From assembly GCF_003051105.1 (NCBI RefSeq), contig NZ_QAOO01000006.1:103991-167990 (forward strand): 64,000 bases of DNA, given 5' to 3'. Positions 35,139 through 43,962 of this stretch are shown in pieces. The stretch's first letter is position 1, and the number at the start of each line of letters is the position of its first letter. The stretch is from Nitrosomonas nitrosa (GTDB lineage Bacteria > Pseudomonadota > Gammaproteobacteria > Burkholderiales > Nitrosomonadaceae). The position numbers were made by a program, and so were the translations under genes. Below the pieces are notes generated by a model, which saw only the letters and a program-made list of their open reading frames with translations, had not been told where the DNA came from and made no database searches.

Positions 35139-35788
35139 TATGCGAAGGAGGCGCTTGCCAAGAGCGCGGTTATATCTATCTATGGACATTATTTGCAGTT
35201 GCGCTGGCGGGTGTTACGCTAGCAGGTGTTGGCCCGATGTGGCAAATTGAATCTCAACGGCAGAAGGAAGTGGAACTTTTATTTGTGGGCGATCAATTTA
35301 GACGTGCGATCGAATCGTATTACAATCACTCAACCGGAAAAGCGAAACGGTATCCAGAGTCACTTGAACAATTATTGGAGGACCGAAGTGCCTTGGTGAT
35401 CAAGCGTCATCTAAGAAAAATATTTTACGATCCCATGACTAATAGTTTGGAATGGGGATTGATCGAGCAGCCTGAAACAGGTATTACAGGCATCTATAGT
35501 CTGTCACCCAAGGTGCCTATCAAACGAGCCAATTTTCCTGAGCAATACTCAGCTTTTTCAGAAGCTAAAAGCTACAAGGATTGGAAGTTCGTTCATGCTG
35601 CTGAGTCAACTACGGATACCGGGAAGCAACGATCCCCTTCCTCTCAGTCAGGAACTTCCGGTACTGCGTCAACCAACCCTTTTTCTGGCAACCCTGCTTC
35701 ATCGGGGGCGAATCCTTTCTCGCAAAACCAAAACCAGTCACCTGCAAGTGGCGCTAACCCCTTTTCGCGTGGCTCAGCAACAGAGTGA
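35132..35788 (+). CDS. Pseudopilin-like protein without Glu5, with NPF-repeat tail
   Basis: A 218-residue protein overlapping the previous gene by seven bases. RGYIYLWTLFAVALAGVTLA looks like a prepilin N-terminus, but position 5 after the Gly is not Glu. In type II systems GspK, the tip protein, also lacks Glu5. The domain EVELLFVGDQFRRAIESYYN, then RYPESLEQLLEDRS is pseudopilin-like. The C-terminal 60 residues are low-complexity with three NPF motifs (TNPFSG, ANPFSQ, ANPFSR). It may cap the pseudopilus. Confidence 0.7.
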   Translation: MVICEGGACQERGYIYLWTLFAVALAGVTLAGVGPMWQIESQRQKEVELLFVGDQFRRAIESYYNHSTGKAKRYPESLEQLLEDRSALVIKRHLRKIFYDPMTNSLEWGLIEQPETGITGIYSLSPKVPIKRANFPEQYSAFSEAKSYKDWKFVHAAESTTDTGKQRSPSSQSGTSGTASTNPFSGNPASSGANPFSQNQNQSPASGANPFSRGSATE

Positions 35789-35986
35789 AATGTCGCGCTC
35801 TTTGGGGTGGAGTCGTTTGATTGAAGGCAAGCTTCGTATGTTTGTTGAATTCCAGTGTAATAGTATTAATCGCCTGTTGTCAGGGAAAAAACGATATTCA
35901 GCACGTGTCAAGTTGGCTAAATATACCGTACTATAAGAACTGGTTTTATTTTTGTTAGTCTTAATGTTTTTATTGGCTCGATTTAG

Positions 35987-37708
35987 ATGAATTTTAGAAT
36001 GTATTGGATATGGTTACTCCTTGCACTGGCAGGCTGTATGCAACTTCCCAAGGTTGAAGGCCCACAGGGTGCAGATTTCGCTGGAAAAACTCAAAAAGGG
36101 CAGTCTCTTGTACCCAAGCAGGAATTAACGAGTGAAATATTGTTTGATTTTTTACTCGGTGAAACGGCATTGCAACGAGATAATCTCGATGTCGCGGTAG
36201 AAAGCTATACGAGGCTTGCAAAGAAAACGCGCGATCCCCGCATAGCAGAGCGCGCAACCGATATCGCACTGCGTGCACGTCGGTCTGATGAAGCGGAGCA
36301 GGCGGTGGTCTTGTGGATCGAGCTGGAACCTGATGCAATCAATGCACGACAGGCAGCAGCAGCGCTATTTGTAAGTATTGGTAAATTAGAGAAGGCACGT
36401 CCGCACCTTGAGAAATTACTGTCTTCAGACAGGAGTGCTGCTGATAAAGGTTTTATGCATCTAAGCAGGCTGCTGTCGCGCCATAGCGATAAAAATGCAA
36501 CATTAAAGCTGATGCGGCAACTCGCAACACCTTATCCTGATTTGCCCGAAGCGCATTTTGCCGTTTCTCAGGCTGCATGGGCTGCTAATCAGCTTGAGCT
36601 TGCGCTCAAAGCAATGAAGCGGGCATTAGCTTTGCGTCCTGACTGGGAGATAGCCGCAATTCATCAAGGCCGTATCTTGCAGAAGATTGCTAACGCTGAA
36701 GCAATGGCTTTTTATGAAAATTACCTGGCAAAATACCCTAAAGCAAATGACATGCGCATTGCCTACGTTCGCATGCTGATGTCAGAGAAAAACTTCGCTT
36801 CGGCTCGAGATCAATTCGAGAAGTTGATGGTAGAGAACCCCTTTAATGCTGATATAGCGCTTGCCGTTGGTCTATTATCGCTCGAATTGAATGATATCGC
36901 CGGGGCGGAGGAAAATTTTAAAAAGGCATTGGATTTGGGTTATGAGGACCCTGATAATATTTATTTTAATTTGGGACGTATTTATGAAGTCACCCAGCAA
37001 ACTGAAAAGGCAATGGAATTTTACCGCCAAGTCAGCGGGGGTGAACGATATTTGCTGGCTCAAATTCGTTACGCAGTTTTACTCCTTAGGAAAGAAGGGA
37101 TAGGTTCTGCACGTCATCATTTGCATCAATTGTCCCCTGAGAATGATCAGCAATATGCGCAGTTAATACTGGCTGAAGCGCAACTGCTGAGAGAAGTAAA
37201 CGCTCATGATGAAGTTTTCAATTTATTGGATAAAGGTTTGTCGAAGATCCCGGATCATCCTGATCTGCTATACGATCGCGCTTTGGCAGCGGATAAAATC
37301 GGGATGTTTGATATTACGGAAAGGGATTTGCGTAAGTTAATTGAGCTGAGACCGGATAACGCACATGCTTATAATGCATTAGGCTATAGTCTGGCAGAGC
37401 GTGGTTTGCGTTTACCAGAAGCATTGGCACTGATTAAGAAAGCAGTCGAACTAGCACCTGATGATCCTTATATTATGGATAGTTTAGGTTGGGTCTATTA
37501 CCGGATGGGAAAATTAAATGAAGGGTTGAATTATTTGAATTTAGCCTTTGCATCTCGACCTGACCCAGAGATTGCTGCACATTTGGGCGAAGTGCTTTGG
37601 GCCAAAGGTGCAAGAGAGGATGCTGAAAAAATTTGGCGTTCTGCACTCGAGGCGAACCCAGGTAATGAAGTATTGTTGGATACCATGAAACGCTTAATGC
37701 AAGAGTGA
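35987..37708 (+). CDS. TPR-repeat lipoprotein
   Basis: A 573-residue protein with a lipobox (ALAGC, Cys about 17) followed by many tetratricopeptide repeats (for example MDSLGWVYYRMGKLNEGLNY). It should be lipid-anchored and act as a docking scaffold. In many Betaproteobacteria a TPR protein of this type lies directly before lolB-ispE; here minCDE and two envelope genes lie between them. It may serve the secretion cluster upstream, from which it is separated by about 200 bases. Confidence 0.85.
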   Translation: MNFRMYWIWLLLALAGCMQLPKVEGPQGADFAGKTQKGQSLVPKQELTSEILFDFLLGETALQRDNLDVAVESYTRLAKKTRDPRIAERATDIALRARRSDEAEQAVVLWIELEPDAINARQAAAALFVSIGKLEKARPHLEKLLSSDRSAADKGFMHLSRLLSRHSDKNATLKLMRQLATPYPDLPEAHFAVSQAAWAANQLELALKAMKRALALRPDWEIAAIHQGRILQKIANAEAMAFYENYLAKYPKANDMRIAYVRMLMSEKNFASARDQFEKLMVENPFNADIALAVGLLSLELNDIAGAEENFKKALDLGYEDPDNIYFNLGRIYEVTQQTEKAMEFYRQVSGGERYLLAQIRYAVLLLRKEGIGSARHHLHQLSPENDQQYAQLILAEAQLLREVNAHDEVFNLLDKGLSKIPDHPDLLYDRALAADKIGMFDITERDLRKLIELRPDNAHAYNALGYSLAERGLRLPEALALIKKAVELAPDDPYIMDSLGWVYYRMGKLNEGLNYLNLAFASRPDPEIAAHLGEVLWAKGAREDAEKIWRSALEANPGNEVLLDTMKRLMQE

Positions 37709-37730
37709 TGATGTGATATAGCTAATTTCT

Positions 37731-39023
37731 TTAATTGAGTATTTTAAGTGCATTAACGCGTTGTTCGATTTTTTTAATCATGTGCTGATAGCGGAGAGTG
37801 TCGGTTCCTCCAAAACGTCGAGTAAACTCTGATTCAGACAAATGCTCAGGAAGATCAGACCAATAGGGCATCAGATCAGTATCTTTAAGTGCATTTGAGC
37901 TCATCATCACTTGCAGCCTGTGCGCAGAGGCAGGGCTGGCAGTTGCTTGTTCGGCAAAGCGTATGCCAGCTTGATTTGCGGCGATATCATTAAACGAAAA
38001 GCCGCTACCTGAACGCGAATCTTCTATTTCTTTATAAATACCAATCGCATCGGAAAGTATTGTGTCCGCATAGGCTGTGATGGCTGCCGATGCCATGAAA
38101 TGCTTGGCAAAATCCCTTCGCCCATCAAGCGTGATATTAAGTCTGGCAGGATGAGGCCAATTGCTTGTTTCGGGAGAAAGCAGCTTAAAAGGGAGGCCCA
38201 GTACATGAAATGTTATCGCGAGTATGGCAGCACGATTTTCCTCTGCAGGGTTGTTCTCATTGGTAGATCGACGGGCGGCAAGTTGCATTGCCGATGTCAG
38301 GTATTCAGAAAGTGGAATGGCGGTTCTATTTCTAAAGTGCTCGTTATTAACTAACATGAGATGGTAGCGAAGCACGCTTTCTCTCTCTTGTTGGTTAATT
38401 ATTGGCACCGCATTTGCTAAATCGCTCGTTTTTTCAAAGACCTCGCCATCCCACCGATAAATAATGCTGAGACCTTCCGGGGATATACTGATATGTTGAA
38501 GCATGTCCAATCCCGCATTGAATTCCGAATAATTATGTTGTAACCAATAAAGAAATTGTTGTGTGAGTAAACGTGTCAGAAATTCTGGAATGAAAATATT
38601 TCCAATTCGTAGTGACTGTGGGGAAGGAAAATGATTGGTTTCTGTGAAAGCAACCTCAAGATTTAGGTAGCCACTTAGCCAATCATTGGGTAGGGGGTAC
38701 GTCAGCTGGAGGAGCGCCCCGCCATCTGTCAATGACGTTTGTGCACGACCATTGGCGAAAAGATGGGTCAGATAGTTGATGGCAATATCGATATCTTCTG
38801 GAAGAATGTTGGCGATCGTTATTTTCCCCGGATAAGCATCCCGGCGATGCTTATCAATGATGTGCTTGAAACGTTCTATATGCTCGGGTGCAATGTTGGC
38901 ACTCCTTTCAATCAATGGCTTATTTTCAATGGTTAGATACAGTATGGTTACAAGTGAAGAAATAAATAGTAATGAACAGATTGCTGCAAACCGAATAAAT
39001 TTACCCAACTTTTTTACCACCAA
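37731..39023 (-). CDS. Hypothetical membrane-anchored protein
   Basis: A 430-residue protein with one transmembrane helix (about 12-32) and a large outer part. The sequence is even in composition, without a domain that I recognise; segments such as RLNITLDGRRDFAKHFMASA and GSGFSFNDIAANQAGIRFAE may be useful for searches. It overlaps the Slp-like gene by ten bases and is downstream of it on the reverse strand, so the two are probably co-expressed. It is coding with good confidence because of its length and even composition; the function is unknown. Confidence 0.75.
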   Translation of the reverse strand: MVVKKLGKFIRFAAICSLLFISSLVTILYLTIENKPLIERSANIAPEHIERFKHIIDKHRRDAYPGKITIANILPEDIDIAINYLTHLFANGRAQTSLTDGGALLQLTYPLPNDWLSGYLNLEVAFTETNHFPSPQSLRIGNIFIPEFLTRLLTQQFLYWLQHNYSEFNAGLDMLQHISISPEGLSIIYRWDGEVFEKTSDLANAVPIINQQERESVLRYHLMLVNNEHFRNRTAIPLSEYLTSAMQLAARRSTNENNPAEENRAAILAITFHVLGLPFKLLSPETSNWPHPARLNITLDGRRDFAKHFMASAAITAYADTILSDAIGIYKEIEDSRSGSGFSFNDIAANQAGIRFAEQATASPASAHRLQVMMSSNALKDTDLMPYWSDLPEHLSESEFTRRFGGTDTLRYQHMIKKIEQRVNALKILN

Positions 39024-39556
39024 TAACGATAGGGTCCGTAGTAACCTCTGAAAAAGTAAGGATTGCCATAATAAGGATAAGGCGGGTAGCCATATCTACC
39101 GGGTCCATAATAGTTATATCGGTAATGCTTTGGCCACAAGTAAATGGCGGTAGCGGCAATAAGCGGAACACGTATAGTTTTATTGCCAATGGTGCGTTCT
39201 ATGTCCCCTTTCAGTGTGCCAGCAACTGTAATTTCGGTATCTTTGGCATAAACAGCGGGATCTAGAAATTCGCTGCTTTCTATGACGAATCGACCTTCAT
39301 TCTTTTTAGCGATCTGTGGATAACCTTTGTAATCGAGCGGATAAAATAAAACTTGTACTAAGCTGAAATCTTTTTCATTTTCCACATCTATGATGATTCC
39401 ACCCCAGCGGACAGGGACGTTCTTGTAGGCCTCGATGTTTTGGCTTGCTGCTTGATAGGGTACAGCAGTAACTGGGAAATCTCTTACTGCTGGCGGTAAG
39501 CTGGTGCATCCACTCATAAGAAGAAATAGAGTGAACAATAATAAAGGTGATTTCAT
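39014..39556 (-). CDS. Slp-family outer membrane lipoprotein
   Basis: The start is set at ATG 39556, which has the strong ribosome binding site GAGGAGG; earlier in-frame starts lack one. The 180-residue protein has a lipobox (LMSGC) and the Slp domain (VRWGGIIIDVENEKDFSLVQ and VLFYPLDYKGYP). After the domain it ends in a tail of about 38 residues made mainly of Tyr, Pro, Gly and Arg, which is odd for Slp. Slp proteins are stress-related outer membrane lipoproteins. Confidence 0.85.
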   Translation of the reverse strand: MKSPLLLFTLFLLMSGCTSLPPAVRDFPVTAVPYQAASQNIEAYKNVPVRWGGIIIDVENEKDFSLVQVLFYPLDYKGYPQIAKKNEGRFVIESSEFLDPAVYAKDTEITVAGTLKGDIERTIGNKTIRVPLIAATAIYLWPKHYRYNYYGPGRYGYPPYPYYGNPYFFRGYYGPYRYWW

Positions 39557-39880
39557 ATGACCTCCTCTCATGGCCATGGCTCTTTTTCCTGAAGGAAAAT
39601 CGCGGCAAGCCAATGCAATCGTAATAACCTATTTGACAAAGAATGGTCGGGATAATTTCAATGTAAGTGGTTGTGGTACGCTTTTGGCCACATACCCGTT
39701 TTAACATTTGATATGTGCTGAATGGAAAAAAACTAATAAGCTAAAGTTAAATACTTCGAATATTGAGTAAAATTATTTGCACCTTCCGATTGAAAGGTAT
39801 AATAACCGTTTTGCTATCAACTTAATTAAATTGATAATGACATTATCTTCTCTTATTGTTGTAGCCCGCTGATTTTACTG
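39557..39880. other. Divergent control region between the slp-like gene and minC
   Basis: About 320 A+T-rich bases that must hold divergent promoters for the reverse-strand envelope pair and for minCDE. I see no operator or hairpin that I could name. Confidence 0.35.
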
Positions 39881-40630
39881 ATGTCAATAGATCCCGAGAA
39901 AATGCATGGAGCCCAGTCTGTGCTGGAAATTAAAAGTAGCACTTTTTTTGTGCCGGTAATGGTTCTGTACAGTAATGATTTGGTATTGATTGAACAAAAG
40001 CTGCAGCAAAAAGTATCGCGAGCGCCGGAGTTTTTCAGTAACTCGCCTATCGTATTCGATCTGCAAGAATTGAACAATAAACATCAAGAAATAGATGTCA
40101 TAAAATTAGTGGAGGTGATTCGCAAAAATGGCCTGTTTCCTATCGGAGTGCGAGGAGGTAATGAATGTCAAGTGGTACAAGCAAATTCGATTTATATCCC
40201 TGAAGATACGACTCGCGGAAATCAGAGCATAACAACAGAAACACCTAAAATATCTACTTCTGTTCCTGAATCCCAACCCAAGACTAAGGAAGAGATCGTC
40301 AACAATACCGCAACATTGATTACCCAGCCCGTTCGCTCGGGCCAGCGTATTTATGTATCTGGTGATTTGATTATATTGACGCAAGTTAGCGCAGGAGCTG
40401 AGATCATGGCTGAGGGTAATATTCATGTTTACAACACGCTAAGAGGAAGAGCACTTGCGGGGGTTCAGGGTAATACTGATGCAAGAATTTTTTGTTTTGA
40501 TTTGCAGGCCGAGCTTATTTCAATAGCAGGGGACTATAAAACGAGTGAGGACCTTAAAGAAGTTGCTCGAAAGAAACCCGTGCAGATCTATTTGCAGAAC
40601 CATGCTTTGATCGTAAAAGAATTAATATAG
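39881..40630 (+). CDS. minC: Septum site-determining protein MinC
   Basis: A 249-residue division inhibitor. The N-terminal domain (about 1-110) includes the segment [14 protein letters not shown]; a variable linker follows, then the C-terminal beta-helix domain with [20 protein letters not shown] and [20 protein letters not shown], the MinD- and FtsZ-contact face. With MinD and MinE it keeps FtsZ rings away from the poles. It lies 24 bases before minD in a normal minCDE operon. Confidence 0.95.
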   Translation: MSIDPEKMHGAQSVLEIKSSTFFVPVMVLYSNDLVLIEQKLQQKVSRAPEFFSNSPIVFDLQELNNKHQEIDVIKLVEVIRKNGLFPIGVRGGNECQVVQANSIYIPEDTTRGNQSITTETPKISTSVPESQPKTKEEIVNNTATLITQPVRSGQRIYVSGDLIILTQVSAGAEIMAEGNIHVYNTLRGRALAGVQGNTDARIFCFDLQAELISIAGDYKTSEDLKEVARKKPVQIYLQNHALIVKELI

Positions 40631-40654
40631 GATATTTCAGCTAAGGAGAATCAA

Positions 40655-41464
40655 TTGGCAAGAATTATTGTCGTTACATCGGGCAAAGGAGGGGTGGGCA
40701 AGACGACCACAAGTGCTGCAATTGCCATGGGACTGGCAAAGAGAGGGCACAAGACAGTTGTGATCGATTTTGATGTGGGTTTACGTAATCTTGATCTCAT
40801 CATGGGTTGTGAGCGGCGAGTTGTTTATGATTTTATTAATGTTATTAACGGAGAGGCCAATCTTAATCAAGCGTTAATACGTGATAAGAACTGCAATTTA
40901 CTTTATATTCTGCCAGCGTCACAAACGCGTGATAAAGATGCATTAAGTTTGGAGGGCGTAGGAAGAGTTTTGGAAGAACTCTCCAAGGATTTTAAGTATA
41001 TCGTATGTGATTCACCTGCAGGTATTGAGAAAGGAGCCAATCTGGCCATGTATTATGCAGATGATGCATTTGTCGTGACCAATCCAGAAGTATCTTCTGT
41101 CAGAGATTCGGATCGCATGCTGGGAATACTGGCGAGCAAGTCTCGCAGAGCTGAACTGGGAATGGAGCCTATTAAAGAGTATTTGTTACTGACGCGGTAT
41201 GATCCAGATCGAGTAGAATCGGGAGAGATGCTTAGTTTGGATGATGTGCAAGAAATATTGTCCTTACATTTGTTAGGCATCATTCCAGAATCGAAATCCG
41301 TTCTCAATGCTTCTAACTCAGGTATTCCTGTAATTTTGGATGAAAAAAGCGATGCGGGCCAGGCTTATGCTGATGTTGTGGCTCGTTATCTTGGCGAAAA
41401 AAGACCCCACCGTTTTATCGAGAGTAAGAAAGGGTTCTTCAGGAAGCTTTTTGGAGGGAAATAA
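40655..41464 (+). CDS. minD: Septum site-determining protein MinD (ATPase)
   Basis: A 269-residue ParA-type ATPase with a TTG start behind TAAGGAG. The deviant Walker A box is KGGVGKTTTSAA, followed by VIDFDVGLRNLD and CDSPAGIEKGA. The C-terminal amphipathic helix (KGFFRKLFGGK) is the membrane-binding tail. It recruits MinC to the membrane and oscillates under the control of MinE. It abuts minE (ATAATG). Confidence 0.97.
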   Translation: MARIIVVTSGKGGVGKTTTSAAIAMGLAKRGHKTVVIDFDVGLRNLDLIMGCERRVVYDFINVINGEANLNQALIRDKNCNLLYILPASQTRDKDALSLEGVGRVLEELSKDFKYIVCDSPAGIEKGANLAMYYADDAFVVTNPEVSSVRDSDRMLGILASKSRRAELGMEPIKEYLLLTRYDPDRVESGEMLSLDDVQEILSLHLLGIIPESKSVLNASNSGIPVILDEKSDAGQAYADVVARYLGEKRPHRFIESKKGFFRKLFGGK

Positions 41465-41757
41465 TGAGTCTACTAGATTATTTTAGATCATCTAAATCCA
41501 AAACAGCCTCTGTTGCAAAAGAAAGATTGCAGATTCTCGTCGCACATGAGCGTTATTATCGCAATAAACCTTCTTATTTGCCGCAATTACAAGAAGAATT
41601 ACTGGCCGTGATTCGTAAGTATGTCAATGTGGAGCAGGATGCTATTTCAGTAAAATTTGAGCAAGATGAAAATCAAGAAACGCTTGAGCTGAATATTGTA
41701 TTACCTGATGCTCAGGGCAGTAAAAGTGCAGCAGAAATTGCCAAAAGTAGTCTTTGA
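41464..41757 (+). CDS. minE: Cell division topological specificity factor MinE
   Basis: A 97-residue protein. The N-terminal membrane-targeting and MinD-binding part is MSLLDYFRSSKSKTASVAKE, followed by RLQILVAHERYYRN; the C-terminal dimer domain contains LQEELLAVIRKYVNV. It stimulates MinD ATPase. Last gene of minCDE. Confidence 0.95.
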   Translation: MSLLDYFRSSKSKTASVAKERLQILVAHERYYRNKPSYLPQLQEELLAVIRKYVNVEQDAISVKFEQDENQETLELNIVLPDAQGSKSAAEIAKSSL

Positions 41758-41799
41758 TTAATTAGATTTGACTGCGACGAGCCGGGCGTCTCAATGTGC

Positions 41800-41826
41800 T
41801 TATCTCAAATTAGCAATTTGAGATAA
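41800..41826. terminator. A+T-rich hairpin after minE
   Basis: TTATCTCAAAT and ATTTGAGATAA pair perfectly (11 bp) around TAGCA. It lies 43 bases after minE. No T tract follows, so termination is uncertain. Confidence 0.45.
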
Positions 41827-42090
41827 ATAAGAAAACGATAGTGAATTGTTGAGTCTATAGGCCATATATCGATTTTGTGATGGAGAAATGGGCCGTATGA
41901 ACGGTAAGCGTTATTTATTCCCTAATTTGTCTTGTCCGTTGGAGTGAGGAGTATGTGTTGTATAATGCCACAGACAGCAAACAGCGTGTTGTCGGTTATG
42001 GCTTCTCGTTATAAGAGTTGGTCATGCAGAATCTTTTACTTCGCGCTCAAATGGGACCAGTACGCGCTACACTCTATCCGATGGTGATTT

Positions 42091-42139
42091 CTAGGAGGCT
42101 GTCCGAAAATAGGTTGATCTACGCCGGACAGCCTCCTAG
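42091..42139. repeat. Perfect 15-bp inverted repeat, possible IS-derived mini-element
   Basis: CTAGGAGGCTGTCCG (42091-42105) is repeated in inverted form as CGGACAGCCTCCTAG (42125-42139) with a 19-base spacer. GGCTGTCC ends are common in several insertion sequence families, so this may be the closed-up ends of a lost element or a small hairpin mobile element. Confidence 0.55.
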
Positions 42140-42198
42140 ATAGTGAATGCTGTCCTATCTTTTCAATTCTGTTAGCAAGCAACGTAGGTTGGATTCCA

Positions 42199-42840
42199 TT
42201 GGTGAATGTTGTTATCAATAATCATAGGTTGGTTGCTTTATGGCGACTATTCTTCTGTGTGCTTCCAATATTTGCGGGTTGCGCTGCGTTGGAAAAAAGA
42301 GAAGCTGTCGTCACTACCCTTATTATTCGCCCGACTGAAGACGCGGCGAGTACAGAGGCGACTAATTTTAGCTTGATTGGGCGAGTTCTCGTCAAGACGG
42401 ACAGGCAGGGGTTTTCTGGAGGAGTACATTGGCAGCATAGTGATATTAGTGATGAGATCCTACTTTTTTCTCCGTTAGGACAGACAGTTGCTCAGATTAA
42501 TCGTGATCTGGAAGGAGTAAGACTGATTACATCTGAGCAAAAAGCTTATCATGCAGCTAGTGTGGAAGATTTGACGGAAGAAGTGTTAGGTTGGCGTTTA
42601 CCGTTGGCAGGGTTGCAATTTTGGATCTTGGGTACACATTCCCCGCTGACTTTTTCTGAGATAGATTTGGATAAAAATGGCCGCACAGTGGCAATTAGGC
42701 AGGATGGCTGGCAAATTGTTTTTTTAGATTATTTTTCTCAACAAACTACAAAGGATCGTTATTTTCCAAGAGTAATGGAGCTTAGTCGAATCGATTTGAA
42801 ATTCAGATTGGTCATCGATAATTGGAAAGTCGAAGATTAG
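42199..42840 (+). CDS. lolB: Outer membrane lipoprotein insertion factor LolB
   Basis: A 213-residue lipoprotein with a lipobox at IFAGC. The fold shows the LolB features FSLIGRVLVKTDRQGFSGGV and HWQHSD, a hydrophobic protruding part and a late YFPRVMELSRIDLKFRLVID. LolB takes lipoproteins from LolA and inserts them in the outer membrane. The start is TTG 42199 or GTG 42202. It precedes ispE as in many Proteobacteria. Confidence 0.9.
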   Translation: MVNVVINNHRLVALWRLFFCVLPIFAGCAALEKREAVVTTLIIRPTEDAASTEATNFSLIGRVLVKTDRQGFSGGVHWQHSDISDEILLFSPLGQTVAQINRDLEGVRLITSEQKAYHAASVEDLTEEVLGWRLPLAGLQFWILGTHSPLTFSEIDLDKNGRTVAIRQDGWQIVFLDYFSQQTTKDRYFPRVMELSRIDLKFRLVIDNWKVED

Positions 42841-42883
42841 TATTTTTTGGAATCTTGAGAACATACAACGAACCGACAAAATC

Positions 42884-43726
42884 ATGCAAACTTATCCTGC
42901 GCCCGCCAAACTTAATTTATTTTTACACGTGACTGGGCAAAGAGAGGATGGTTATCATCTGCTACAAACGGTTTTTAGATTTCTAGATTTTTCAGATCGA
43001 CTTAGCTTTGTTTTAAGAGAGGATGCCGTTGTTAAGTTGCATACTCCAATTGCGGATGTGCCTGTAGAGAAAAACTTGTGTATTCGGGCTGCGCGTTTGT
43101 TACAGCAGAAAAGCAACACCCCTATGGGCGTAGAAATTTCGCTTGAAAAACATATTCCAATGGGAGGCGGATTAGGTGGAGGTAGCTCGGATGCAGCAAC
43201 GACTTTGTTGGTGCTTAACCGATTATGGCATCTGAATTATAGCAAGAAAGAATTGATAGAATTGGGGCTGCAATTGGGGGCAGACGTACCTGTATTCATT
43301 TTTGGTGAAAATGCATTTGCCGAAGGCATTGGAGAGCAACTTACCTCAATCGATCTGCCACCGGCATGGTATTTAGTGTTGATACCATCGGTGCATGTGT
43401 CGACAGCAGAGATTTTTTCAAGTAGGGAATTGACACGAAATACAATTCCTATCACAATACCGCCCTTTTCCATCTGGCAGGGACGTAATGATCTTGAATC
43501 GGTGGTTTGCCGGATGTATCCTGTTGTGGCAAGATATCTTGCTTGGCTTAAGCAGCAGAAGGATGCCAGTTTGGTTGCCATGAGCGGATCGGGTGGATGT
43601 GTATTTGCTGAATTTGCGAATGAACAGACCGCTAGAAATGCATTTCAGCAGCTACCTGATGGTATGAGGGGTTTTGTTGCAGCAGGATTAGCTTATCATC
43701 CATTACGAAATTTTTTGGAAGAGTAA
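42884..43726 (+). CDS. ispE: 4-diphosphocytidyl-2-C-methyl-D-erythritol kinase
   Basis: A 280-residue GHMP kinase of the MEP isoprenoid pathway. It has the N-terminal APAKLNLFLHVTGQREDGYH, the ATP loop PMGGGLGGGSSDAATTLL and the C-terminal MSGSGGCVFAEF. Full length. It phosphorylates CDP-ME in the cytoplasm. It lies between lolB and tRNA-Gln, the standard betaproteobacterial order. Confidence 0.95.
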   Translation: MQTYPAPAKLNLFLHVTGQREDGYHLLQTVFRFLDFSDRLSFVLREDAVVKLHTPIADVPVEKNLCIRAARLLQQKSNTPMGVEISLEKHIPMGGGLGGGSSDAATTLLVLNRLWHLNYSKKELIELGLQLGADVPVFIFGENAFAEGIGEQLTSIDLPPAWYLVLIPSVHVSTAEIFSSRELTRNTIPITIPPFSIWQGRNDLESVVCRMYPVVARYLAWLKQQKDASLVAMSGSGGCVFAEFANEQTARNAFQQLPDGMRGFVAAGLAYHPLRNFLEE

Positions 43727-43732
43727 TGAATT

Positions 43733-43807
43733 TGGGGAGTCGCCAAGCGGTAAGGCACCGGATTTTGATTCCGGCATTCGTAGGTTCGATTCCTACCTCC
43801 CCAGCCA
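43733..43807 (+). tRNA. tRNA-Gln (TTG anticodon)
   Basis: A 75-base cloverleaf with 7-bp acceptor TGGGGAG/CTCCCCA, discriminator G and encoded CCA. The anticodon arm CGGATTTTGATTCCG has TTG, decoding CAA/CAG. GGTTCGATTCC forms the T-arm. It sits six bases after ispE. Confidence 0.97.
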
Positions 43808-43962
43808 GTATCAATTCAAGGAACAACAAGATCAATTTGAGTAATTTGATTCTTGACCGCAGGGCAGCACATAAAATTACCATGATTTAGCAAGCTTTCA
43901 ATGGCCAGAATAAGTGTCTGTGTTACCCAGTTACCTAATTAGACAAAGCGAAGGATAGCCTC

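Larger units (their letters stand above)
41758..42198. other. Gap between minE and lolB with two palindromes
   Basis: No gene of its own. It contains an 11-bp stem hairpin at 41800-41826 and a longer 15-bp inverted repeat at 42091-42139. The sequence between shows only short frames. The boundary of an inserted block may lie here, because minCDE splits a neighbourhood that is otherwise conserved. Confidence 0.5.
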
